This document shows positions 44,378 through 53,267 of a stretch of 64,000 bases of DNA, one piece after another (position 1 is the first letter of the stretch; each line of letters opens with the position of its first letter). A program made the position numbers and the translations under genes. The notes under the pieces are model-generated. The model made no database searches. It saw only the letters and a program-made list of their open reading frames with translations, and had not been told where the DNA came from. This DNA is from Psychrobacter sp. Choline-02u-9 (GTDB taxonomy: Bacteria; Pseudomonadota; Gammaproteobacteria; Pseudomonadales; Moraxellaceae), in assembly GCF_002836505.1 (NCBI RefSeq), contig NZ_PJBF01000041.1, forward strand, positions 62,001-126,000. Direction: 5' to 3'.

Positions 44378-45508
44378 ATGAGTATTGAGACGACAATCAC
44401 CCGTGCATGGCAAGGTCAAGCTGTTTGGTTGTGGTTGTTGCTGCCTGTCAGTTGGTTATACGGTTTCATCACCTTCTTGCGTCGTCAAGCTTATAAGGCT
44501 GGGCTATTATCAAGCTATCGAGCACCTATTCCCGTGATGGTCATTGGTAATATCAGTGTGGGCGGTAGTGGTAAGACGCCGCTGATTATTGCTCTGGTCA
44601 ACTACTTACAGAAAAAAGGCATAGAAGTAGGGGTAATCAGTCGCGGGTATGGCGGTGATACGAGTCAAATGCCTGCATTGGTTAGTGCTACCAGCTTACC
44701 TCATATAGTCGGGGATGAGCCGTGTTTGATTGCTCATATGACAGGCGCTGCTATGGCAGTGTGCCCCAATCGTCAGCAAGCGATTGCCACTTTATTAAAG
44801 GCAAAGCCTGATTTACAATTGATTATTGCAGATGATGGTTTGCAGCATTATGCACTACAGCGTGATATCGAATGGATTGTGGTAGATGCTGCCCGTGGGT
44901 TTGGTAACAAGCAGCTATTACCAACGGGTTTTTTGCGTGAGCCGATGTCACGATTAGAGGGTGCAAATGTTATCTATCATGAAAAGCCAAGTACGCATTT
45001 AACTCAGACTTTTAGAAGTGGTAATAAGATACAGTCTGCTGACCGTTTAACCATGCATTTGCAACCAGCTGAGTTACAGCGCCTATGGGATCCCACATCG
45101 AGCGCAGCACAACTAAATAGTGTGATGCCTACTAATAATAACCGCGTCCATGCTGTTAGTGGTATCGGTTATCCACAGCGATTTTTTGATACCTTGGAAT
45201 CTATTGGCTTTGAGGTCATAGGGCATCCTTACCCTGATCACTATGATTTTAGTTTGGCTGAGCTTTTACAATATAGTGATTATCCTATCATCGTGACCAG
45301 TAAAGATGCAGTGAAAATTAGCGCATTATTGGCGGACTATACAGCGACACAAGCACTCAGTGATGAGTATGTAAAACTTGTCAGTAGACTATGGGTATTG
45401 CCAGTGACGGCTGTATTATCTGAGAATAGTTACCATAATCTAGATGCGCAGCTAAAGGCACTAGGGATTCGTATCAACCATGATATGAACACGTCAGCCC
45501 CATTATAA
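44378..45508 (+). CDS. lpxK: tetraacyldisaccharide 4'-kinase
   Basis: Phosphorylates the 4'-position of the lipid A disaccharide at the inner face of the cytoplasmic membrane. 376 aa with an N-terminal membrane-associated helix (about 15-35) and a P-loop VGGSGKTP (61-68). Further motifs: 'GVISRGYGG', 'VGDEPCLIA', 'DDGLQHYALQRDIE', 'PTGFLREP' and 'VTSKDAVKI'. Downstream of msbA and upstream of kdsB, so three lipid A/LPS genes are grouped. Confidence 0.95.
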   Translation: MSIETTITRAWQGQAVWLWLLLPVSWLYGFITFLRRQAYKAGLLSSYRAPIPVMVIGNISVGGSGKTPLIIALVNYLQKKGIEVGVISRGYGGDTSQMPALVSATSLPHIVGDEPCLIAHMTGAAMAVCPNRQQAIATLLKAKPDLQLIIADDGLQHYALQRDIEWIVVDAARGFGNKQLLPTGFLREPMSRLEGANVIYHEKPSTHLTQTFRSGNKIQSADRLTMHLQPAELQRLWDPTSSAAQLNSVMPTNNNRVHAVSGIGYPQRFFDTLESIGFEVIGHPYPDHYDFSLAELLQYSDYPIIVTSKDAVKISALLADYTATQALSDEYVKLVSRLWVLPVTAVLSENSYHNLDAQLKALGIRINHDMNTSAPL

Positions 45509-45557
45509 ATATCAGCTAATATTTTAAATCGCCGTATAATTTTTATAGGAATACGCC

Positions 45558-46376
45558 ATGTCGTTCGCCACCACGCCCGCCAAAACCCATATCGTGATTC
45601 CTGCGCGTTTTAAAAGTACGCGCTTACCTGGTAAGCCATTGCTAGCTATTCATGGTAAGCCGATGATACTTTGGGTAGCAGAAAAAGCGCAGACAGCAAG
45701 TTTTGCTGATGACATGTGTATAGCGACTGATGATGAGCAAATTGCAAAAGTTTGCACCGATGCAGGTTTTGATGTGGTTATGACCAGTAGTGAGCATGCT
45801 TCAGGGACGGATCGCTTGGCAGAGGTAGCAGCTATCAAAGGTTGGGCTGAGCATGATATTGTGGTGAACATGCAAGGCGATGAGCCCCTTGTACCGCCAT
45901 TGCTTTTGGAGCAAGTACAGGCGCTTTTGGTAGCAGATGAGGATAGCGTGATGGCCACACTCTGTGAGCATATCGATGACTATGATACGTTCCAGCGGCC
46001 ATCGGTAGTAAAAGTAGTCAGCCAATCTGCTAATAACTTACAGCGTGCGCTCTATTTTAGCCGCGCACCGATTCCTTGTGATCGTGATGTTGTATTGGCT
46101 GATAATAACCAGATGCAACCACCAAAGAACGCCTATCGTCATTTGGGTTTATACGCTTATCGTGTCAGTCTATTACAGCAGTTCGTAAACTGGCCACAAA
46201 CGCCACTTGAGATACTCGAAAGCTTAGAGCAATTACGTGTTTTAGAAAATGGTCAGCATATCGCCATCGCAGAAGCTGCCTGTCAGTTACCAGCAGGTGT
46301 CGATACACAAGAAGATTTAGACCGTCTAAACGCGATGAGCTTAAATAACTTTCAAAACTCTCATAATCATAAGTAA
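45558..46376 (+). CDS. kdsB: 3-deoxy-manno-octulosonate cytidylyltransferase
   Basis: Activates Kdo to CMP-Kdo for LPS inner-core synthesis; cytoplasmic. 272 aa. Motifs: [15 protein letters not shown] (14-28), '[16 protein letters not shown]', '[15 protein letters not shown]', '[13 protein letters not shown]' and '[14 protein letters not shown]'. The segment order matches E. coli KdsB (248 aa), slightly longer at the C-terminus. AGGAATACGCC lies before the ATG. Confidence 0.96.
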   Translation: MSFATTPAKTHIVIPARFKSTRLPGKPLLAIHGKPMILWVAEKAQTASFADDMCIATDDEQIAKVCTDAGFDVVMTSSEHASGTDRLAEVAAIKGWAEHDIVVNMQGDEPLVPPLLLEQVQALLVADEDSVMATLCEHIDDYDTFQRPSVVKVVSQSANNLQRALYFSRAPIPCDRDVVLADNNQMQPPKNAYRHLGLYAYRVSLLQQFVNWPQTPLEILESLEQLRVLENGQHIAIAEAACQLPAGVDTQEDLDRLNAMSLNNFQNSHNHK

Positions 46377-46480
46377 TAGTCTAAGCAAAGTTGCGTGCGA
46401 TTCTAAGCTTCATACAACGCTAAAGTATCGTTGTCGTGGCTATACCTAAAGTACCTAATCAATGTGATAGAGCCATAACC

Positions 46481-47611
46481 ATGAATAATTTAACAGGAAA
46501 TATGGACGCACTAGATAACACAGACCGTATGTATTTTGCGCCACTATTGCCATGGCAAAAAGTACTGTGGTTACAGTTGACCGAGCGCGTACTTAAGCAG
46601 CAGTCTTTGCCGCATGCATTGCTCGCTGCTGGTATGCAAGGTATGGGCAAACGCGCCTTTGTATGGCGATTGGTCGCTTGGCTATTATGCCGTGAGCGTG
46701 GCACACACCCACTAGGTGCTTGCGAAGTGTGTGAGAGCTGTCAATGGCTCAAGTCGGGAACTCATCCGAGCCTACAAGTATTACCACTCGTTAGTATGCC
46801 TATCAGTGCCGAAAGCGATGCGCTTCAAGAAAAATCAAGTAGCACAAAAGATAAAAAAGGCGCTAAAGCTACTAGCAATAGCGCTCTTAAAATCAAAGTA
46901 GATGATATTCGTGCTTTGCAGCCTTTTATTTATCAAGGGGGGCAAGGGATGCGTATCTGTGTGTTAGATCACGCTGAAAAAATGACGGTGGCCGCTGCTA
47001 ATGCGCTGCTTAAAACATTGGAAGAACCACAAGCGCAGGTGCATCTACTTTTGATTAGTGATACGCCTGCTCAGCTATTGCCAACGATTAAGAGTCGTGT
47101 GCAACAGTTGGCACTACAGACAATTGAGCCGACTGTTGCTGTCGATTACGTGACGCAGGCGTTAGGTCACACGATTAACCGCGAAGCCGTCGGTACCGCT
47201 GCGATTGAGCAGTTGATACAACTGGCCAACGGTGCGCCATTAGCTGCTATCGCCTTAGCGCAAGCACCATGGTATAGCAAGCGCAGCCTATGGCTGACCA
47301 CATGGCAGGCGCTACGTAGCGGTAAACGTAGTGGTGTGGCGGCGAGTGATTATTGGCAAAGTCAGCTTAATATTAAAGAGTTTATACAGTTATCTGAGCT
47401 GATGCTCCTTGATATACGCCGTGTCTGTTTGGGCCTTGTTGAACTACAAAAGGATGTCAATCTATCAACGATATTGGCGACTTATCAGCCTACTGATAGC
47501 GGGTTAGAGGCATTTGCCAACAGCGTACAGCAGACCAAAATTGCGCTGCAACAAAATGTGCAAGAAAAATTTGCCTATGATAAGCTAATGCAAGAATTGG
47601 CAAGCTTATAG
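46481..47611 (+). CDS. holB: DNA polymerase III delta' subunit
   Basis: Clamp-loader subunit. 376 aa from ATG 46481. GTG 46436 would extend it, and ATG 46502 has AGGA close by, so the start is uncertain. The AAA+ P-loop region is degenerate as usual for delta' (AAGMQGMGKRAF). Zinc-module cysteines lie in WLLCRERG and CEVCESCQWL. 'DDIRALQPFIYQGGQGMRIC' and 'ANALLKTLEEPQAQVHLLLI' follow, then the SRC-like arginine finger as IKSRVQQL (Val for Cys). A Lys/Ser-rich insert sits near 115-135. Followed by pilZ, as in Pseudomonas (tmk-holB-pilZ), but tmk is absent. Confidence 0.92.
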   Translation: MNNLTGNMDALDNTDRMYFAPLLPWQKVLWLQLTERVLKQQSLPHALLAAGMQGMGKRAFVWRLVAWLLCRERGTHPLGACEVCESCQWLKSGTHPSLQVLPLVSMPISAESDALQEKSSSTKDKKGAKATSNSALKIKVDDIRALQPFIYQGGQGMRICVLDHAEKMTVAAANALLKTLEEPQAQVHLLLISDTPAQLLPTIKSRVQQLALQTIEPTVAVDYVTQALGHTINREAVGTAAIEQLIQLANGAPLAAIALAQAPWYSKRSLWLTTWQALRSGKRSGVAASDYWQSQLNIKEFIQLSELMLLDIRRVCLGLVELQKDVNLSTILATYQPTDSGLEAFANSVQQTKIALQQNVQEKFAYDKLMQELASL

Positions 47612-47722
47612 AGCCATGCTTGAGCATTTAATTTGTGTTCTAAAATTTGTGATTATTCTTAACTATATACTATCAATTATTTATATAAACATATTAAACC
47701 CAGTTGATAAAGGAAGCTGACT

Positions 47723-48070
47723 ATGGCAATGCCAGGACGTGGCGGGATTTTAACCTGTCATTATGAAAGTATCGAAATGTTATATGCCAGCTATTTATCA
47801 TTTGTCAGTAATGGCGCTTTGTTTGTACCGTCTGACAGACCTCAGCAATTGGGTGATGAAGTGTTTATTGCTATCACGCTACCCAACTCCAGTGAACGCC
47901 TACCAATGAATGGTAAGGTTGTTTGGATTAACTCTAAGAGTCAAGGCAGTCGCCCAGCAGGGTTTGCTGTGCAAATTGGTAGTGATGTCTCTGGCCAAAG
48001 AATTAAGAATGAAGTTGAGCGTTTGCTAGCTGGAAAAATCGATAGCTTGCAATCGACTTATACTATGTAG
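47723..48070 (+). CDS. pilZ: PilZ-type type IV pilus assembly protein
   Basis: 115-aa cytoplasmic protein needed for type IV pilus biogenesis. It matches the original PilZ more closely than c-di-GMP receptors: 'GGILTCHYESIEMLYASYLS', 'NGALFVPSDRP', 'LGDEVFIAITLP' and 'AGFAVQIG'. It lacks the N-terminal RxxxR c-di-GMP motif, so it probably does not bind the nucleotide. Next to holB as in Pseudomonas. AAAGGAAGC precedes the ATG. No other pilus gene is in the window. Confidence 0.92.
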   Translation: MAMPGRGGILTCHYESIEMLYASYLSFVSNGALFVPSDRPQQLGDEVFIAITLPNSSERLPMNGKVVWINSKSQGSRPAGFAVQIGSDVSGQRIKNEVERLLAGKIDSLQSTYTM

Positions 48071-48132
48071 TATCTAGAAATCACACCTGTATCTTTAATA
48101 AGTTTGGCTGTGATTTTTAACTTATAAATATA

Positions 48133-48170
48133 AAAAAAGCAGCCTTATTATTTAGTAAGGCTGCTTTTTT
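48133..48170. terminator. bidirectional terminator, pilZ / ppk2
   Basis: Perfect 15-bp stem AAAAAAGCAGCCTTA / TAAGGCTGCTTTTTT around an eight-base loop. Confidence 0.95.
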
Positions 48171-48214
48171 AGATCAAGTTTCTGTAGATTTTTATAGTAG
48201 TAGGTGCTAGTGGC

Positions 48215-49294
48215 TTAATAACGAGGCGGTACATACATATCATCGGGAATAGGTTCGCGGTAGTACTCATCATCGCGTTTGCGATTGGGTAACTCAATTT
48301 CGTCACGAGGCACTTCTTTGTAAGGGATTTGGTCGAGCAAATGGGCAATACAGTTCAGCCTAGCACGTTTTTTATTATTGCCTTCGACAACCCACCAAGG
48401 TGCTTCAGGAATATGAGTGCGCTCAAACATGGTCTCTTTTGCTTTGGTGTAATCTTCCCAGCGTCGACGCGACTGTAGGTCCATTGGTGAGAGTTTCCAC
48501 TGCTTAAGCGGATCATATATTCGGCTCATAAATCGTGCATGTTGCTCATCATCAGTGATAGAAAACCAGTATTTTACTAAGCGAATGCCTGAGCGTACGA
48601 GCATACGCTCAAATTCTGGTACTGATTGAAAAAATTCCTCATATTGCGCGTCAGTACAAAACCCCATAACACGCTCAACGCCTCCGCGGTTGTACCAACT
48701 ACGGTCAAACAATACGATTTCGCCTGCTGCAGGCAAGTGGGCCACGTAACGTTGGAAGTACCACTGCGTTTGCTCGCGCTCAGTGGGAGCCGGCAGGGCA
48801 GCTACCCTGCACACGCGTGGGTTTAATCGTTGGGTAATGCGTTTAATGGCGCCACCTTTACCAGCAGAATCCCGCCCTTCAAAGATAACGACGATACGCT
48901 CACCGCGATCAACTACCCAATCTTGTAGTTTTATCAGTTCTCGCTGTAGTCGTACCAACTCTTGAAAGTAGGTGCGTCGATCCAGTTTTTCTTGCTCGCT
49001 CATCTCACGTCCGTTAAAACGAAAGTCACGTGCATAGTCATCTATTTCATTTTCTAGTTCTTCATCATATGTATCGATTAAGTCTTGGTGCATTTTTCGA
49101 CGTAAATCATCATCAAGAATATCTTTTTCGATGCGTTCAGTAAGAATGGCTTGTTCCTGATTGTACCGATCTACATCCTCATCAGTCGTTAGAGATCGAA
49201 AATCAGCGGTTGCAAGCGGTTCTGTCAACACCAGTTTTTCAGAGCCAAAAATGACTTGCCTCATTTTTCTTAATAAAATTTTTGTCTTACCCAT
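48215..49294 (-). CDS. ppk2: polyphosphate kinase 2 (class I PPK2)
   Basis: 359-aa P-loop kinase that uses polyphosphate to phosphorylate nucleoside diphosphates. Motifs: Walker A IFEGRDSAGKGGAIKRI, then 'PTEREQTQWYFQRYVAHLPA', the Walker B/lid VLFDRSWYNRGGVERVM, and 'MSRIYDPLKQWKLSPMDLQS'. The length matches Pseudomonas PA0141. The frame opens at 49408, but that start would lie inside the thiolase terminator (49379-49411). ATG 49294 has AAAGGTAAT eight bases upstream and starts MGKTKILLRK, so it is preferred. Catalytic direction (GTP from polyP, or the reverse) cannot be told. Confidence 0.93.
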   Translation of the reverse strand: MGKTKILLRKMRQVIFGSEKLVLTEPLATADFRSLTTDEDVDRYNQEQAILTERIEKDILDDDLRRKMHQDLIDTYDEELENEIDDYARDFRFNGREMSEQEKLDRRTYFQELVRLQRELIKLQDWVVDRGERIVVIFEGRDSAGKGGAIKRITQRLNPRVCRVAALPAPTEREQTQWYFQRYVAHLPAAGEIVLFDRSWYNRGGVERVMGFCTDAQYEEFFQSVPEFERMLVRSGIRLVKYWFSITDDEQHARFMSRIYDPLKQWKLSPMDLQSRRRWEDYTKAKETMFERTHIPEAPWWVVEGNNKKRARLNCIAHLLDQIPYKEVPRDEIELPNRKRDDEYYREPIPDDMYVPPRY

Positions 49295-49378
49295 AAATAT
49301 TACCTTTGTTTTGCGTATCGGCTTTTTTAAGAGGCTACTATCTAGGTCGTTTCTATCATAGCAAAGTACAGACAATAA

Positions 49379-49411
49379 AAAATGCCCTTTAAATAAATTA
49401 AAGGGCATTTT
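49379..49411 (-). terminator. terminator of the thiolase gene
   Basis: AAAATGCCCTTT pairs with AAAGGGCATTTT; followed by T-runs on the minus strand, 70 bases after the thiolase stop. Confidence 0.9.
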
Positions 49412-49480
49412 TTTATTGATAGATATGTACTGATTAAAACAATAAATCAGCGTATCTTTTTCACTTAAAAGTGACTAAGC

Positions 49481-50995
49481 TTATTTTTCTAGGATACAAG
49501 TCACACCTTGGCCACCTGCTGCGCAGATAGAGATAAGTGCACGCCCCGAACCTTTTTGATCCAATAATTTAGCAGCAGTGGCTAGAATACGACCACCAGT
49601 TGCCGCAAATGGATGACCTGCGGCTAATGATGAACCATTTACGTTTAGCTTGCTACGATCAATAGAACCTAGTGGGGCATCTAAGCCTAAGCGCTCTTCA
49701 CAGAATTTCTCATCTTCCCAAGCAGCTAAGGTTGATAGTACTTGTGAAGCAAAGGCTTCATGAATCTCGTAAAAATCAAAGTCTTGTAGAGTCAGACCAG
49801 CGCGCTCAAGCATACGTGGTACCGCATAAGCTGGTGCCATTAGTAAGCCTTCTGTAGTACCAGATTTACCAATGAAATCTACCGCTGCGGTTTCTTGATG
49901 GACGATATAAGCAAGTGGTTTTAGACCGTGCTCTTTTGCCCACTCATCAGTACCCAATAGTACACAAGAAGCACCATCAGTAAGCGGCGTAGAGTTGGCA
50001 GCTGTCATCGTTGGATTGGCATTTTTTCTACCAAATACTGGCTTTAACTTACCCAGTTTTTCTAATGTAGTATCTGGACGTAAGTTGTTATCGCGAGTTA
50101 GGCCTTTGTATGGCGTGATCAAGTCGTCAAAGAAACCTTCGTCATAAGCGCGTGCTAGGTTTTGATGGCTGTTAAATGCAAGCTCATCCTGCGCTTCACG
50201 GCTGATATTCCACTCAAGCGTGGTAATCGCTTGATGATCGCCCATTGATAGGCCAGTGCGTGGCTCACCGTTTTGCGGTGAATCGATTAAATCTTTTGGA
50301 TTTAGACCCATTAACGCTTTTAGACGTTGTTTATTGTCTTTTGCTGCACCAAGTTTGATCAGTACTTTACGTAAGCCATCACCGACAGCGATAGGAGCGT
50401 CAGAAGTAGTATCTACACCACCAGTGATTGCCGAATCGATCAGACCAAGTGCAATCTTGTTAGCAGAAGCAAATGTCGCTTGTAAGCCAGTACCGCAAGC
50501 TTGTGAGATATCATAAGTTGGCGTATGTGGGTTTAGCGCGGTATTTAATGTGGCTTCACGAGTAAGGTTGATATCACGGCTAAGTTTCATAACTGCGCCA
50601 GATACCACTTCACCTACTGTTTCGCCTTGCAGGTTATAACGCTCAACTAAACCGTCCAATGCAGCTGTTAGCATATCTGTGTTGCTAACATCAGCGTATG
50701 ATCCATTTGAGCGCGCGAATGGAATACGGTTACCACCTAAAATAGCAACACGGTTTAGGTGTGAAGCTGGTTTGCTCGCGCTGGCTTTTTTAGCTGGAGC
50801 AGGTTTTTTAGCAGCAGTGGTTTCCACTTTTTCATCGACCGCTTTTTTGCTAGCAGTTTCTTTAGCGCTAGTATCTTTAGTCGAGGTGCTTTTTGCTGCG
50901 TTTTCTTTTTTTGCTGTATCTGATTTTGTATCCGTTGCTTTAACAACTGTACTTTCAACAACAGGGCTATCTGGATGATTGTTTTTATTACTCAT
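49481..50995 (-). CDS. acetyl-CoA acetyltransferase (thiolase) with lysine/alanine-rich N-terminus
   Basis: 504 aa. The thiolase core starts near residue 86 ('VAILGGNRIPFARSNG') and carries the catalytic Cys167 (DISQACGTGLQATF), the His of YEIHEAFASQVL, 'NVNGSSLAAGHPFAATGGR' and the last Cys in ISICAAGGQG. The first 85 residues are low-complexity Lys/Ala/Ser/Thr (AAKKPAPAKKASASKPASH), like histone H1-type tails. Such a tail is not part of normal thiolases and might bind nucleic acid or polyphosphate. Divergent from a FabG4-type reductase and near a MaoC hydratase, so together they could run one cycle of 3-oxoacyl-CoA chemistry. FadI/FadA2-like; substrate chain length unknown. Confidence 0.9.
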   Translation of the reverse strand: MSNKNNHPDSPVVESTVVKATDTKSDTAKKENAAKSTSTKDTSAKETASKKAVDEKVETTAAKKPAPAKKASASKPASHLNRVAILGGNRIPFARSNGSYADVSNTDMLTAALDGLVERYNLQGETVGEVVSGAVMKLSRDINLTREATLNTALNPHTPTYDISQACGTGLQATFASANKIALGLIDSAITGGVDTTSDAPIAVGDGLRKVLIKLGAAKDNKQRLKALMGLNPKDLIDSPQNGEPRTGLSMGDHQAITTLEWNISREAQDELAFNSHQNLARAYDEGFFDDLITPYKGLTRDNNLRPDTTLEKLGKLKPVFGRKNANPTMTAANSTPLTDGASCVLLGTDEWAKEHGLKPLAYIVHQETAAVDFIGKSGTTEGLLMAPAYAVPRMLERAGLTLQDFDFYEIHEAFASQVLSTLAAWEDEKFCEERLGLDAPLGSIDRSKLNVNGSSLAAGHPFAATGGRILATAAKLLDQKGSGRALISICAAGGQGVTCILEK

Positions 50996-51543
50996 AATAT
51001 TATCCTTAAAAAGTATGGGTAGAAGTAAAAAGTGATAGGTAATAATAAAAAATAGTTAAGTTATTTTATACAAGCAAATATTATCATTTATTACGCAGTA
51101 CAGCTGTTTATCATAAGGCGTTTTTATTCACTTAATGTATCTCTTTAGCAAACTATGTGACGCTTGTATGAGGTCGGTAGTAGATTCATGACCATGACGC
51201 ATCGCTCTAATAGACTGGCTAGTAAGAAATATTAGCATTGCATAACAGTACGTTTGATAATATATTGTTATCAATAATTAAGTATGCCATAACCTATAGG
51301 TCGGATTTTAACATGTTATAGTGGCGCTTAACGCTGCTAAAAACGACTGGCTTGTATACTGACTTGTTTACAGATTGTTGTAGACATTATCTGTTTTTGG
51401 ACTTGTTTATAAGGGAAGTGTATAGTTAGGCTAGTTTTGAGGCGATTTACTAAATTTAAATAATTACGATGTCAATGTCTCTATATAATAGATTCATTGC
51501 ATTTTTTATTATTATACGAATCATTAATTATAAGGATTATATT
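50996..51543. other. 548-base divergent intergenic region, thiolase / FabG4-type reductase
   Basis: Holds both promoters. It includes two palindromes (51254-51274 and TAACATGTTA at 51309-51318). No reading frame of note. Confidence 0.6.
51254..51274. promoter_or_regulatory. candidate operator palindrome
   Basis: TTGATAA-N7-TTATCAA, a perfect 7-7-7 inverted repeat of the size bound by a dimeric regulator, midway between the divergent thiolase and reductase genes. Confidence 0.4.
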
Positions 51544-52944
51544 ATGTCAGACCGTTATGGTGATTTTGTTCAATCTTCTATTGGCAAAAAAGTAGCAAAA
51601 AACTTAGGTTTGCCGATGCCAACGACGCTTGATCGTTTCGAAAGCGGCGAGCGTTTGGTGCGTGGTAGTGTATTGGTTGGCCGTGCTACTGGTGATGACA
51701 AGAGTGTCAGTGAGTCTGTGACCCGTATCCTGTCAGACGTTCATGCCGAAGTATATGTAAACAGCAGCGATGACATCAAAGACGCACTTGCTGATGCAGG
51801 CGTAGAGGCAAAAGCCAACACGGGCAGCGATGATCAATTCAAAGTACTGCTTTTTGATGCCAGTAATATCAGCAATGCTGAACAGCTAAAAGAGCTTTAT
51901 GAGTTTTTCCATACAGTTGCACGCCGCGTAGAAAAATCAGGCCGTGTGGTTGTGGTTGGTCGTACGCCAGAGAACATCACTGATATTGAAACAGCAATGG
52001 CTCAACGCTCGCTTGAAGGTTTTGTGAAGTCAGTGGGCAAAGAGTTCAAGCGCGGTATTACAGCGCAGCTGATTTATGTTGAAGAAGGCGCAGAGCAAAA
52101 CCTAGATTCAACCTTACGCTTTTTTACTTCAGCTCGTTCAGCTTATGTATCAGGACAAGTAGTACGTGTCAGTAAAGGCAGCTCAGTCGATGTTGACTGG
52201 AACCAGCCTTTGGGCGGCAAGACGATGCTAGTGACTGGCGCAAGTCGCGGTATTGGTGAAGCTATCGCTCGTGTGTTGGCTCGTGAAGGGGCTCATGTTA
52301 TCTGTCTAGATGTACCACAGCAGCAAGCTGACTTACAAAAAGTTGCTAGCGAAATCAGTGGTTCTGCTTTGACGGTAGATATCACTAGTGAAGATGCTGG
52401 TGCAGAAATCGCTGACGCTGCTCAAAAACGTGGTGGTCTAGATTCAATCATCCATAATGCTGGCGTGACTCGTGATAAGACGTTGGCTAAGATGGATGAG
52501 AAAAAATGGAACATGGTCATTGATATCAACTTAGGCAGTATCGCTAGATTGAACCGCTACTTGTTGGACAATGACGTACTGAAAGAAAACGCACGTATCG
52601 TATGTGTGTCTTCAATTTCAGGTATCGCGGGCAACATGGGTCAGACCAACTATGCCACTTCTAAAGCTGGGGTAATTGGTTTGGTTAACGCAACTGCCAA
52701 GCAATTAGAAGACAATGCTAAAGGCATGACGATCAATGCAGTCGCTCCTGGTTTCATCGAAACCCAAATGACAGAAGCCATTCCATTTGCTATTCGTGAA
52801 GCTGGTCGCCGCATGAACTCAATGAGCCAAGGCGGCCTGCCAGTAGATGTGGCTGAGACTATCGCATGGTTCGCTTCACCTGCGTCTGGCGGTCTAAATG
52901 GCAATACGGTTCGCGTCTGTGGTCAAAGCTTACTTGGTGCGTAA
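51544..52944 (+). CDS. FabG4-type 3-oxoacyl-(ACP/CoA) reductase
   Basis: 466-aa high-molecular-weight SDR. A non-catalytic flavodoxin-like N-terminal half (about 1-210, 'RTPENITDIETAMAQRSLEG') is followed by a complete SDR domain. That domain has the NAD(P) motif VTGASRGIGEAIARVLAREG (about 228-247), HNAGVTRD, catalytic Ser in VSSISGIAGNMG, YATSKAG, and APGFIETQMT. The two-part build matches mycobacterial FabG4 (454 aa) and not normal FabG (about 245). The frame opens at 51469, but AAGGA seven bases before ATG 51544 and the conserved MSDRYGDFVQ start favour 51544. Reduces 3-oxoacyl thioesters by family. Confidence 0.92.
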   Translation: MSDRYGDFVQSSIGKKVAKNLGLPMPTTLDRFESGERLVRGSVLVGRATGDDKSVSESVTRILSDVHAEVYVNSSDDIKDALADAGVEAKANTGSDDQFKVLLFDASNISNAEQLKELYEFFHTVARRVEKSGRVVVVGRTPENITDIETAMAQRSLEGFVKSVGKEFKRGITAQLIYVEEGAEQNLDSTLRFFTSARSAYVSGQVVRVSKGSSVDVDWNQPLGGKTMLVTGASRGIGEAIARVLAREGAHVICLDVPQQQADLQKVASEISGSALTVDITSEDAGAEIADAAQKRGGLDSIIHNAGVTRDKTLAKMDEKKWNMVIDINLGSIARLNRYLLDNDVLKENARIVCVSSISGIAGNMGQTNYATSKAGVIGLVNATAKQLEDNAKGMTINAVAPGFIETQMTEAIPFAIREAGRRMNSMSQGGLPVDVAETIAWFASPASGGLNGNTVRVCGQSLLGA

Positions 52945-53267
52945 TGTTGATTAATTGACAGGTATATGTGAGAAATAAGGTACAGATAAAGACAGTAGTT
53001 GTATCATATAAGCTATTATTCTCGTTTGTATCACATATGCTTACGAAATAATCTCTGATAAAGTGTAATAAAGCTGCCCAAGGGTGGCTTTTTTATGATA
53101 AAAACACAAGAACCAATAGCCAAACTATTTTTTGCTATTAAAAATACTCATGAGGTTGATTAAATTTAATGCTTATTAGATGATTTAATAGTAGGCTTTA
53201 GTCAATGATTGCAGATTGTCTTTATATACGTTAAAGAACTTGTTCAAGCCACACTTAGGATGTACTT
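52945..53267. other. 323-base gap between reductase and MaoC genes
   Basis: Contains the terminator at 53069-53095 and the upstream region of the MaoC gene. No extra gene seen. Confidence 0.6.
53069..53095 (+). terminator. terminator of the FabG4-type gene
   Basis: AAAGCTGCCC pairs with GGGTGGCTTT (two wobble pairs), followed by six T. The core resembles the aceF terminator. Confidence 0.8.

Noticed and set aside
45168-45177. DnaA-box-like TTATCCACA
   Set aside because: A single copy inside lpxK with no cluster, AT-rich unwinding element or dnaA/dnaN nearby; chance match.
49295-49408. N-terminal extension of PPK2 to 49408
   Set aside because: It would place the start within the thiolase terminator hairpin and adds non-conserved residues; ATG 49294 has a good ribosome site.
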